DNA from: Denitromonas halophila
Lineage (GTDB): Bacteria; Pseudomonadota; Gammaproteobacteria; Burkholderiales; Rhodocyclaceae
Assembly (NCBI RefSeq): GCF_007625155.1
Contig: NZ_VMNK01000010.1
Coordinates: 1-64,000 of the forward strand
Direction of reading: 5' to 3'
DNA: 64,000 nucleotides
Positions within the stretch are counted from its first letter, which is position 1; every line of letters begins with the position of its first letter. This document shows, in pieces, positions 1-7,912 of this stretch. The notes beneath the pieces were generated by a model. The model ran no database searches. It had not been told where the DNA came from and was given only the letters and a program-made list of their open reading frames with translations. A program made the translations under genes and the position numbers.

Positions 1-108
1 CCGCTCGGCTGGGAGCACATCAACCTGACCGGCGATTACCTCTGGCGCAGCAGCGCCAAGATCGGCGCGGGCAAGTTCAGGCCGCTACGGCCGCTGCAAC
101 CGGCTTAG
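1..108 (+). CDS. tnpA: Tn3-family transposase TnpA, C-terminal end (partial)
   Basis: The reading frame open from base 1 encodes the last 35 residues of a Tn3-family transposase and stops at 106-108. It contains the [10 protein letters not shown] stretch near the C terminus, which is characteristic of Tn21/Tn501-like TnpA. The DDE catalytic core lies outside the window. The stop codon overlaps the 38-bp terminal inverted repeat, the normal arrangement at the tnpA end of this family. The enzyme carries out replicative transposition through the 38-bp ends. The rest of the transposon is to the left of the window. Confidence 0.9.
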   Translation, partial: PLGWEHINLTGDYLWRSSAKIGAGKFRPLRPLQPA

Positions 109-141
109 CGTGCTTTATTTTCCGTTTTCTGAGACGACCCC
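104..141. repeat. 38-bp terminal inverted repeat of a Tn3-family (Tn21/Tn501-like) transposon
   Basis: Read on the minus strand the repeat begins GGGGTCGTCTCAGAAAACGG at 141 and runs to 104. This is the classical 38-bp end of the Tn21/Tn501 group. It marks the exact right boundary of the transposon; bases from 142 onward are plasmid sequence. A 5-bp target duplication is expected at 142-146, but the other end is outside the window. Confidence 0.9.
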
Positions 142-377
142 AGGATGGTTGAGATGGCCCCGGTAACTGCCCAGGTGCTGTTTCCACTGTCGAACCGGGC
201 TTCATCGGCCCGGTGCACGAGCCGATCGAGCCAGATCGTGCGGTGGCCTGTCGCCGGATCAGTCTCCTGACCCAAGATGCTCGCGACAGTTTTCTTGCTC
301 GACCCATGACGGGTCACGGCGATATCGGTCTGACCGATCGTGATGCTTGGCAGGACCTTGAACGGTGAATCAGGCAT
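105..377 (-). pseudogene. Small plasmid gene truncated by the Tn3 end
   Basis: The ATG at 377 has a good ribosome-binding site (AAGGAG) and overlaps the stop of the upstream helicase gene by 8 bases (GCATATGCCTGA), which indicates translational coupling. About 78 residues of native protein (beginning MPDSPFKVLPS) run to base 142. The frame then continues through the transposon repeat and stops at 105. The native C terminus is therefore lost. I do not recognise the family. Its position directly after the methyltransferase-helicase suggests a partner of that enzyme, which is inference only. Confidence 0.6.
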
Positions 378-3300
378 ATGCCGTCTCCTTGGGAATGTTG
401 TCGAGCCAAAGACGAAGATCACGGTCAGCCAGCTGATGCAGCTTGACCATGTCGTCGACGAAGCGCCCGATGACGGTATCCAGATGCAGGAAGTCCGCAT
501 CCTCTGTTTCGGGCGTGCCCCAGTCGAGGCCTGCCCGGGCTGCATCCCGCTTGAACTGCACGAGCTGTGCCTTGTAGCAGTCAATCGAACCGGGAAGGTG
601 GATGTACCTCACCCTCACGTTCTCTTTCTGTTGCGGACGCAGCAGGCGGTGAATTGCCTGCTCCTCGGTCGTTGCCGACCAGGATCGTGACAGCATCAGT
701 ACCTCTTGCGCCTGCCACAGATTGAGCCCTTTTTGCGTTACCCCCGTAGTGGCGAGCAGGTTGGGGCACGGCCCATAACGGAATCGCGTGTTCAGATCCT
801 TGGTGCGCGTGCGCACCGGAATCTTGCCGTGGAACGGCATTACATCTACACCCCGATTGCCAAGCTCACGCCCGATCAGTTCGATCAAGCCCGGATTCTC
901 GGCATACAGCACGGTCTTGCGACCGGCCTTGGTCAGGCGCTCGATTTCGCCGAGCACCCAGCGGTGCTTTGAAGTGAGTTTCCCGTAGGCGCCGAATCCT
1001 TCCACCCCATACTGCGGGTAGTCGGATGCGAAACTCACCGCCCTGATCCTTGCCAGGATGGCAATCAGGTTGTTCTTCTTGCCCGGCTCCGCACGGCTTC
1101 GCAGATAGAAGTCCGAGAACTCCTGGACCACCTCCATGTAGTAGCGCAGATGCTCGTGATCCCAAGGAACCTCCACCACCTCCCGAGTCTCGGGCGGGAT
1201 CTTGATCCACTGGGCCACTTCGGGCTCCTCAACGATTCGCCGCTTGATGTGCGGCGCCACCATCTGCCGGTACAGCTCCAGGTTGCCGATACGCGGGATC
1301 TCCCGCTTGGCCCCTTCCGTCATGGTGTCCTCGAACTCCCGGGTCACCCACTGGGTGGTCACGAAAGCGTCTCGGAACGCGTCGATGCCACGCTCGGCGC
1401 CGATCATGCTCTGGCGCCAGTTTGGCTCAAGCTTGCCCCGTCGCCACCCCCACGGCTGAGCCGCGGTGCCATCGCCTGCCGCGAACGCTAGCGTTGGCGC
1501 CAGATCGCGCGGGTAGTTGGCCATGGGCGTTGCGGTCAGCACGTATCGCTTCTTCGCGCTGAGTTGTGCGCAGGCTCGCGCCTGGTCCGAGTTCGGGTTG
1601 GACAGCAAATCCCCCTCATCGAATACCGCTACACCCGCACGCCGGCGCATGAGCCCGGCGTAGGTCTTGCGCATGCGTTTCTTGGACCCGTCCGACTGCA
1701 CGGGCATACGCAAGCGCTCGTAGGAGATCAGGTTGATGCGCCGAAGCGCACTGGCCTGATGCGGCGAGGTGATCACCTGCCACTGATCTGCCGCGATGGG
1801 CAGCCCCTTGAGCTCGATCACCATCTCGTCGATGAGACCGGCCTCAGTCACGATGAGTCCGTGACGGACGCCGTGGAGCAGGATCAGGGCAGAGGCCAGA
1901 CGCGCCTTGCCAAGTCCCATGTCCCATGCCGCTATAGTGCCGACCGGCTTCATGGCCAGTTCGATCAGGTCGTCGAACTGGTAACCCCACGAGAGCCACT
2001 CGTCGATCCGCGCCGCCCGCGCCCGCGCCATCCAGCCTTGCGCAACACCCGGGAAGGCCTTGATGAGCCCTTGATGCACCACGGTCCAGCCAGATTCAGC
2101 CGCACCGGTGACCACCTCGAAGCGCTCGTACAGATCTTCCGGCTTGAGCCGGATCTCGCGCCCCGCAATGGTCATGCAGTAGTTGCCGTCTTCGCCGCGC
2201 TCGAACCCATAGGTCCTGTTCGGCTCGAGTACCGGCGACCCCCAAACCTTCGGGTCTGCCACCTGTGTGCGACGCGGACGCGCTTCGACCTGGTTGGCCG
2301 CACCGGCCACGCCGTCTTGCACGAACACTGTGTGCCGCAGCGGCGTCGCCTGACGGCGCGTCGCTCGGGTGGCCCGCTTGAGGTATCCGAAGATGCCCTC
2401 ATCGACCACTGCTTCGCCTCCCGCTTCGCCGATCAGGTCGACAAACGCGCGAAACGAGGCCACCGGCTCGTCCTGGGCCAGATGCACCTCAAGATCGAAC
2501 ACACCTTGACCCACAAAGCGCACACCCTTGGGATAGCGGTGCTGGCTGTCGCGCCCCGAGGGGACGCGCTCGCGCAGGATTGCGTTCATAACCTTCGCTT
2601 CGGTCAGACCGCAACCGAATCTCAGGCCCACACGCCGGCCGTCTCGCACAACACGAACCTTGCGCTCGCCGGTAACCGGCAACGTGATGCTCGGACCGGT
2701 GTCCTTCACATCGCATCGACCGATCGACGGCCGGCCTCGGCCATACAGCACCAGCGCCGGGCTGATCGACACCGGGGCATCGAGCGAATCGAGCTCGATG
2801 CGCTCGATGTGCCCGTAGCTTCCAGTGCCGAACACGACAATGGACACTTGGACCTCAGTGCCCTCTTCCCGGAACGAACCGGCCGGCAGATCGATCTTGG
2901 CGCGCATGCGCTTCGATTGATCCGCGTCCAGATACGCGCCCGGTTCGCGAAGCAGCTCATCGGCAAACGTACGCGGTAGCAGAGCCACCACGATGTAAGC
3001 CGCCTCCAGTGCCTGGGCCAGCGCGTATGCGTGGCTGATCGCAGCACTGTTGGGCCCGTACCGGCCGTAGCAGGTGCAGGCATACGGTTGGATCGTTGGC
3101 GCATCCAGATGCACCGAGAACGGAGGATTGATCAGTGCCACATCGAACCCCCGGGGCTTTGCCGACTCCATGGCGCAGTGCTCGAACTCGCATTCGAACC
3201 CCGCGGCCAGTGCCTGCTCGCCCACTTGTGCTACCGCACCCGCATCGACATCGAATCCGAAGATGGCGTGCTTTGCCGGATCGGCGAACTGAAGCAGTCG

Positions 3301-3534
3301 GCCGCTTCCGACCGAGTTGTCCAGCACCGCCACGCGGCCCATCGGACCACGCTTCTCCAGCTCTCGCTCGATCGCTGGGGTGACGATTCGCCACATCAGT
3401 GCGGCCACGGCATCCGGGGTGAAGAACTGCCCCTCGTGCACTCGCCTTGCCGCCGCCAGACCGCCGAGCGAACCGGGCCTGTCGGCCTGCGATCCACGCG
3501 ACTTGATGCCCCGCAGGGCGTCATACCAGCTCAT
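370..3534 (-). CDS. N6-adenine-type DNA methyltransferase fused to SNF2-family helicase
   Basis: The protein has 1054 residues from the ATG at 3534, which is preceded by AAGGAG; a longer in-frame extension to 3786 would run through the leader and is rejected. Residues about 20-330 form a methyltransferase: an RRVHEGQFFTP region, motif I VLDNSVGSG and catalytic NPPF. Residues about 530-1020 form a SNF2-type ATPase: Walker A WDMGLGKA, Walker B-like VFDEGD, LTATPMAN, and motifs V-VI around QKGLNL and AIHRLLRP. No nuclease domain is visible. Known methyltransferase-helicase fusions on mobile elements include phage P1 DarB-type antirestriction proteins. A role in protecting incoming plasmid DNA is plausible but inferred. 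It is preceded by a conserved structured leader (3569-3673). Confidence 0.8.
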   Translation of the reverse strand: MSWYDALRGIKSRGSQADRPGSLGGLAAARRVHEGQFFTPDAVAALMWRIVTPAIERELEKRGPMGRVAVLDNSVGSGRLLQFADPAKHAIFGFDVDAGAVAQVGEQALAAGFECEFEHCAMESAKPRGFDVALINPPFSVHLDAPTIQPYACTCYGRYGPNSAAISHAYALAQALEAAYIVVALLPRTFADELLREPGAYLDADQSKRMRAKIDLPAGSFREEGTEVQVSIVVFGTGSYGHIERIELDSLDAPVSISPALVLYGRGRPSIGRCDVKDTGPSITLPVTGERKVRVVRDGRRVGLRFGCGLTEAKVMNAILRERVPSGRDSQHRYPKGVRFVGQGVFDLEVHLAQDEPVASFRAFVDLIGEAGGEAVVDEGIFGYLKRATRATRRQATPLRHTVFVQDGVAGAANQVEARPRRTQVADPKVWGSPVLEPNRTYGFERGEDGNYCMTIAGREIRLKPEDLYERFEVVTGAAESGWTVVHQGLIKAFPGVAQGWMARARAARIDEWLSWGYQFDDLIELAMKPVGTIAAWDMGLGKARLASALILLHGVRHGLIVTEAGLIDEMVIELKGLPIAADQWQVITSPHQASALRRINLISYERLRMPVQSDGSKKRMRKTYAGLMRRRAGVAVFDEGDLLSNPNSDQARACAQLSAKKRYVLTATPMANYPRDLAPTLAFAAGDGTAAQPWGWRRGKLEPNWRQSMIGAERGIDAFRDAFVTTQWVTREFEDTMTEGAKREIPRIGNLELYRQMVAPHIKRRIVEEPEVAQWIKIPPETREVVEVPWDHEHLRYYMEVVQEFSDFYLRSRAEPGKKNNLIAILARIRAVSFASDYPQYGVEGFGAYGKLTSKHRWVLGEIERLTKAGRKTVLYAENPGLIELIGRELGNRGVDVMPFHGKIPVRTRTKDLNTRFRYGPCPNLLATTGVTQKGLNLWQAQEVLMLSRSWSATTEEQAIHRLLRPQQKENVRVRYIHLPGSIDCYKAQLVQFKRDAARAGLDWGTPETEDADFLHLDTVIGRFVDDMVKLHQLADRDLRLWLDNIPKETAYA

Positions 3535-3568
3535 GTTGTGCTCCTTCGTGAGGAGCGGAACGCACCAC

Positions 3569-3673
3569 CGCCCAGCGGGCGATGATGATCCCGCTTGGGT
3601 TGCTTGATGGTTGTCCTGAACGGACGTTGTGTGTGCTGGATTCGGCTTTCGCCACGGTCTGTCCCAGCTACCG
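3569..3673 (-). promoter_or_regulatory. Structured leader motif, copy A
   Basis: This lies just upstream of the methyltransferase-helicase start. In the RNA sense it runs: GGTAGCTGGGAC, a pairing CCAGC arm, the hairpin GTCC-GTTCA-GGAC, then CCCAAGCGGG and a GCCCGCTGGGC-type stem close to the ribosome-binding site. The same elements in the same order occur at 5071-5171 and 10711-10816, with a shorter version at 10198-10250. I read it as a cis-acting RNA, because the helices and not just the sequence are kept. No named family can be assigned by eye. Confidence 0.6.
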
Positions 3674-3764
3674 TCTCGGATGCATGCACCCGGTAAGGCT
3701 TTCTCCAGAGCCTCCCTTCGGGGAGGCTCCAGACAAGGCCCTGCCTTGTTTGACGCGATGGCGA

Positions 3765-4082
3765 TCAGGTCCTGTCCATCGCACACTGCGCTGCTGATTG
3801 CAGGGTTGCTGGAGTATGCCCAACCAGCTCGATGAGTTGCCCCACCTGCTCATAGGTCAGCCAGTCCCCCACTTGCGCCCTTCCCTGTTCGATCACGTTC
3901 TTGATGCCATCCGGAAAAGCAGTGGCGATCAGGCTAGGTGCCGCCAAGGGGGTGTTCTTTGCCGGGAGGCATGCGACGAACACCTTTGCCTGTTGCCATG
4001 CCTCGGCCTTGCGTTCCTGGCTTTGGAAGCTGGCCACCGCACCCAGTACGAGCGCGATGACAGCAGCAATGAGCGCTATCAC
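3765..4082 (-). CDS. Small single-pass membrane protein, unknown
   Basis: The 105-residue product starts at a GTG (4080-4082) and opens directly with a hydrophobic stretch (IALIAAVIALVLGAVASF, residues 2-19), a membrane anchor or uncleaved signal. A soluble tail of about 85 residues follows with two cysteines. It sits between the 310-residue unknown gene and the leader of the methyltransferase-helicase, on the same strand. There is no recognised domain. The start is uncertain because no strong ribosome-binding site precedes the GTG. Confidence 0.5.
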   Translation of the reverse strand: MIALIAAVIALVLGAVASFQSQERKAEAWQQAKVFVACLPAKNTPLAAPSLIATAFPDGIKNVIEQGRAQVGDWLTYEQVGQLIELVGHTPATLQSAAQCAMDRT

Positions 4083-4108
4083 TTATTTTGTCTTCATCGG
4101 TTGTGCCC

Positions 4109-5041
4109 TCATTCGAGTTTGAGATAGTTGCCCAGGAAGATCTGCACCTGTTCGGCGACCTGCTGATTCATACGCACCTCGAAGCGATTGAGATAGGTGA
4201 TAACGATTACCTCTGATTTATCACCCAGATTGAAGCGCGCGCGAGAGACCAAATCGTCTCGATAGGAAAGATCCTTCGCGAACCCTACGATCGCCTCAGC
4301 AAGATCGTCCAGGCTTGCCCAGTTCATCACCTGCGCCATGAGGCGGAAGGCGCTGACCAGCGACTCTTGGCTTGAATAGCTCAGCCGATTCCGGCCGTAC
4401 TTCTTGTCGAACGAATCGCAGTACGCATGCAGGTTGATGATGGTGTAGCCGCCCTTGACCTCCACCTTGTCCTGACGGGACAAGCCGAAGGCGCGGTAGA
4501 ACTCGGTGGCCAGTTTCTCCAGCGCGAGTCGTTTGCCGTTGTCACCTCCGTAGGTGCGCTCGAGCAGTTCCCAGAGCGCGTCCGCATGGAATGTCTTGTG
4601 GCTCAGGTGTTCGTCCGCGTAGAGCTTCTCGTGGATGTCGTGCCTGTCGATGGGAACTTCGCTTCCGTCGGAGCCGAATTGCTTGGAAGCAAGCCAGATC
4701 AGGGCATCGAACATCCCCTTGGCCAGGGAGTCCTTATCGCTTTCGCACTCGCAAGGGCTGACAGTGCCGAGCACTGAGTATCGCGGGTGCCCCAGTTCCT
4801 TGAACAGCGCGGCCTCTTCGGACCGGAACTGGTTCCTGGCTGCAGCGGCTTCGTCGATCGCGAGGCAACCTTTCTGCCACAGCGACTCGAAGCGCTGCGC
4901 GACGGTCAGTTCGACCGACGGGCTGACCGTCTCGATGGGTTTGTCGTCATGCACCAGGTAGGCGTCGACGGCGGTCGGCGTCTCCTGCACCCCGAACAGC
5001 GCGGCGAAGGAAGCGTCCAGATGGGAATGAATCGTTTGCAT
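4109..5041 (-). CDS. Hypothetical plasmid protein, 310 residues
   Basis: The ATG at 5041 follows GGAG at the right distance. The protein is soluble and mostly acidic, with no signal peptide or membrane segment, and I cannot place it in a family. Its middle part (about residues 95-200) contains FDALIWLASKQFG and a helical stretch around WELLERTYGG. It is preceded by copy B of the structured leader, and the membrane-protein and helicase genes follow on the same strand, so they may share regulation. Codon use matches the neighbouring backbone genes. Confidence 0.7.
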   Translation of the reverse strand: MQTIHSHLDASFAALFGVQETPTAVDAYLVHDDKPIETVSPSVELTVAQRFESLWQKGCLAIDEAAAARNQFRSEEAALFKELGHPRYSVLGTVSPCECESDKDSLAKGMFDALIWLASKQFGSDGSEVPIDRHDIHEKLYADEHLSHKTFHADALWELLERTYGGDNGKRLALEKLATEFYRAFGLSRQDKVEVKGGYTIINLHAYCDSFDKKYGRNRLSYSSQESLVSAFRLMAQVMNWASLDDLAEAIVGFAKDLSYRDDLVSRARFNLGDKSEVIVITYLNRFEVRMNQQVAEQVQIFLGNYLKLE

Positions 5042-5070
5042 TGGGGACTCCGTGTGAGCGCGGAGCCCTC

Positions 5071-5171
5071 TGCCCCTGCGGGCATGAAAGCCCCGCTAGG
5101 GTTGAGATTGGTGTCCAGAACGGACGTTGAAGAAGCTGGCTTTGCCATCGGCGCGGTGCTGCCAGCTACCG
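5071..5171 (-). promoter_or_regulatory. Structured leader motif, copy B
   Basis: Upstream of the 310-residue gene. In the RNA sense the order is GGTAGCTGGC, a complementary GCCAGC arm, the hairpin GTCC-GTTCT-GGAC, CCCTAGCGGGG, then a GCCCGCAGGGGC stem. The loop and spacer bases differ from copies A and D while the helices remain. Confidence 0.6.
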
Positions 5172-5242
5172 CTGCGAGCATTGCTGCTCATAGAAGGCTC
5201 AATCATAGCAGAGAGGCCGGCCCTGCAAGCAAGCGTCCGCGC

Positions 5243-5881
5243 TCAGTTGGTGCCCAGGCGCCCTTCGGTCGCCACCAGTTCGACCTGTTGGCTGTTGGCC
5301 AGCAACTGCCTCATCTGCTCTGGCGAACTCGCCAGAAGCCAGCGGTCGATATTCGCCTCATCGAGGACAACTACGGTGCGCTTCTCGTCCTCGGGCTTGT
5401 GGAAGCGGCTCATGAGAGGGTGGTCGTCTGCATTGACGGTCAGCATCGTGAAGGACAGATCTGGGCCGCCATCGGGCCAGCGCTTCGTCTCCCACATCCC
5501 GGCGATGGCCATCGGTCCGCCTCCTGCCCGCTCGATGCGCCACCAGACCGCCTTGCCCGTCTCGTAGCACGGCTCGTAGAAGGCGGCGGCCGGCACGACG
5601 CACAGTTGCCTGTGGCTCCATGCGTGCCGGAACGAAGGCTTTTCCGCCACGGTCTCTGCCCGGGCGTTGTAGGTGCGCTTGGCGAAGCTGCGATCTTTCG
5701 CCCAAACCGGCAATAGGCCGAAAGTAGCCAAGGCGCATTGGCGCGATTTGCCTTCTGCGGAAAGAATCACGGGAGCCTGTCCGCCCGGGTAGGTGTCGGC
5801 GGCAGACAGTTTGAGCTGCTGTGCGTCAGCTCCCAACTGTTCGAGATGGTGGACGGTGGCGGGTCGGTAGTTCGAGCACAT
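5243..5881 (-). CDS. yedK: SRAP/YedK-type SOS response-associated protein (DNA-protein crosslink at abasic sites)
   Basis: SRAP proteins bond covalently to abasic sites in single-stranded DNA through Cys2 and shield them. The start is taken as the ATG at 5881 rather than 5887 because this places the conserved cysteine at position 2 (MCSNYRP), which must be exposed by Met removal. Other family residues are visible: Asn in TYNARAET, the catalytic Glu in FYEPC and His in DDHPLMSRF. The length (212 residues) is normal. Together with umuDC, ung and the RecG-like gene it gives the plasmid a set of DNA-damage functions. Confidence 0.92.
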   Translation of the reverse strand: MCSNYRPATVHHLEQLGADAQQLKLSAADTYPGGQAPVILSAEGKSRQCALATFGLLPVWAKDRSFAKRTYNARAETVAEKPSFRHAWSHRQLCVVPAAAFYEPCYETGKAVWWRIERAGGGPMAIAGMWETKRWPDGGPDLSFTMLTVNADDHPLMSRFHKPEDEKRTVVVLDEANIDRWLLASSPEQMRQLLANSQQVELVATEGRLGTN

Positions 5882-5945
5882 GATCAAAGTCTAGCTGAGA
5901 TGTTGGCTCAACGCGGGCCGATGAGGACACCGAGTCGATCGGCGC

Positions 5946-6578
5946 TTGGAGAACGACCCCGCCGTGGCAGTATGGAAAGTATTCCGCATTGGAGAGATCG
6001 TCTTGGCCGCATCCTACGCACCTTGGCGCCGGCAATTGCTCCTGGCCCGTCTTCTGCTGACCGGGGCTCCGGCCGCCTTGGTCTTTGGTTTCCTCTGGCA
6101 TCGTGACGCCTATCTTTGGCTTGGCGCACTAGCCGGCGGCTGTCTGTTCGTCGGTCTGTGGCTACTTCGGCAGGTTCGATCTCGCCAGTACGGGCAGCGG
6201 ATAGAGTCGCGCCATTCCAGGCTGGCCGCCGATCACCTCCGAGGCATGGGTTTTACTGTCCGATGTGGACAGATGACGCGCTATGGGGATGTCGACATGG
6301 TGGTAAGCCGCGGGCCCATGAGCGCAACGGTGGAGATCAAGGCGTTTCACTACTGGCGAAGTCGCTTCCGGGATCGGGGCAGGCAGCAACGCGCCCGGCA
6401 GCAGGCGCGACGACAACGCGAGCAGCTTGGCGCCCAGGTGTGCGTGCTGTGGTTGCCGACAGCGCGGTCGACCTGGCTGAGCCGCCTGCTTGACCTGATC
6501 ATGCCTGAAATGCAGCCGCTGGTCGTCAGGGGGTCGGCGCGAAAGCTGGGCGTCGTGCTGGATGAAATGGCCGATTGA
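5946..6578 (+). CDS. Membrane-anchored NERD/restriction-endonuclease-fold protein
   Basis: Residues about 28-75 contain two hydrophobic helices (LLLARLLLTGAPAALVFGFL and YLWLGALAGGCLFVGLWLL). Residues about 88-205 resemble the NERD/Mrr-like nuclease fold: after an RLAADHLRGMGF helix come GDVDMVV and TVEIKAF, matching the D-(E)xK metal-site pattern. The frame opens at a TTG (5946) and a GTG at 5964 is an alternative; no strong ribosome-binding site decides. It faces away from the SRAP gene and toward the origin. Nuclease activity is inferred from the motif only. Confidence 0.65.
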   Translation: MENDPAVAVWKVFRIGEIVLAASYAPWRRQLLLARLLLTGAPAALVFGFLWHRDAYLWLGALAGGCLFVGLWLLRQVRSRQYGQRIESRHSRLAADHLRGMGFTVRCGQMTRYGDVDMVVSRGPMSATVEIKAFHYWRSRFRDRGRQQRARQQARRQREQLGAQVCVLWLPTARSTWLSRLLDLIMPEMQPLVVRGSARKLGVVLDEMAD

Positions 6579-6796
6579 TCGACGAATCGACGCTGCCCGC
6601 GCTGGCAAGGCACGTGCATGATGCTCCGCGCGTCCAGTGTGAGGTGGTTGTGCCTTTGTCGAAAATCATCAAGAGCGCAACCCTTCGTATGTTTTTTCTA
6701 AGATTTTGTAAACCCTTCGTTTACGTTTACGCGCGCCCCAAACCCTTGGCGTTATTGACGTCTGGGCTTTTGTGGTGAGTGTTTTCAGGGCTCACG

Positions 6797-7780
6797 GTGA
6801 GCGTTTCCGGGTATGTAGGTGAGAGCTTTCGGGAACTTGGGTGAGCGTTTGCAGGGATCAAAGGTGAGAGCTTTCGGGGAAGGTGAGAACTTACAGGGAT
6901 GATAGGTGAGAGTTTTCGGGGATGGCCTCCGCAGCGGCAGGCTCACAGGTCGGTCAAACAGCCTTTACCACAAGGCTTTTAGCGGTTCCACCTCATAAAA
7001 CAGCACTTTTGACCGGTTATTCATAGGTGAGAACTTTCGGGGATGGCGGTTGGCGCCCTCAATGATGGATTGATCTCTTGAGAGGAAGGCGCTTTCCTTA
7101 TAAATCAATGCCTTGCCTGTTGTCCGTCAGTATTTCTGTGCGCTTCATACCCGAAAACTCTCACCTATCATCCCTGTAAGCTATCACCTGTAGCGGTCGC
7201 CATGTCAGCCATACCCGAATCCTCTCACCTATCTGGAAATCCAATAACAGCAAGGCTTCTGGCCACCCCTGGGACCACATTGCCGGGCCTGCCATCCCCG
7301 TAGCTTCTCACCTATCGCTTCTCGAAGGTGAGGTCATCCCCGAAAACTCTCACCTATCGTATAACCCAGTATCCACGCGGGTTTGCGGGCCTGTATCACA
7401 TGCCGGGAGCCCGGTTTATACCCGAAAGCTCTCACCTGGAGGAGCCCAAAGGTGAGAGCATCCCCGAAAGTTCTCACCTTTCCGGAAAGTCTATGATTCA
7501 CAAGGGATTGTGGAGCGTCGCGTCCGTGCGCCTGCCCCGGTCATCCCCGAAAACGCTCACCTGTCGGTGTGCTCAGGTGAGAGCATCCCCGAAAGTTCTC
7601 ACCTATCCGGAAAGCCCACTTCCCACGCCGTTTCAGGCGTGCTGCGCTGCAGTGTTCACGCCCTGGCCATACCCGGAAACACTCACCTATCAATGCTCAC
7701 AGGTGAGAGCATCCCTGAAAACGCTCACCTGTGAGTACCACAGTGGAAGCCATCCCCGGAAACGCTCACTTTTGCTCGGG
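6797..7780. repeat. Iteron array of the replication origin (oriV)
   Basis: At least 17 copies of an approximately 22-bp repeat with core GGTGAGAACTTTCGGGGAT lie upstream of rep. About six are in forward orientation between 6797 and 7042 and about eleven in reverse orientation (ATCCCCGAAAACTCTCACC) between 7148 and 7775. An AT-rich stretch (6680-6740) and another near 7090-7110 are candidates for strand opening. Two blocks of opposite orientation around a non-iteron spacer are visible. Such repeats bind the Rep initiator and set copy number by handcuffing. Open frames running through the repeats are not genes. Confidence 0.9.
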
Positions 7781-7826
7781 TCTGGTGTCCATTTTGGCGT
7801 TGTGCCAAACCCGTCCCAAAAAAGGT

Positions 7827-7842
7827 ATCGGTGATAACCGAT
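7827..7842. promoter_or_regulatory. Palindrome upstream of rep, probable autoregulatory operator
   Basis: ATCGGT-GATA-ACCGAT is a perfect inverted repeat about 70 bases before the rep start. A second imperfect pair GGTGATA (7830-7836)/TATCACC (7854-7860) overlaps it and resembles an iteron half. Rep_3-family initiators commonly repress their own promoter by binding inverted half-iterons. The role here is inferred. Confidence 0.45.
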
Positions 7843-7912
7843 TTACCTATTGCTATCACCTTTGGTCGCGGCTACATTGTCAGCTGTCATCGATGCGATA
7901 TATGCAAAGCTC

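Noticed and set aside
1564..2979. 471-residue plus-strand open frame
   Set aside because: Antisense of the methyltransferase-helicase.
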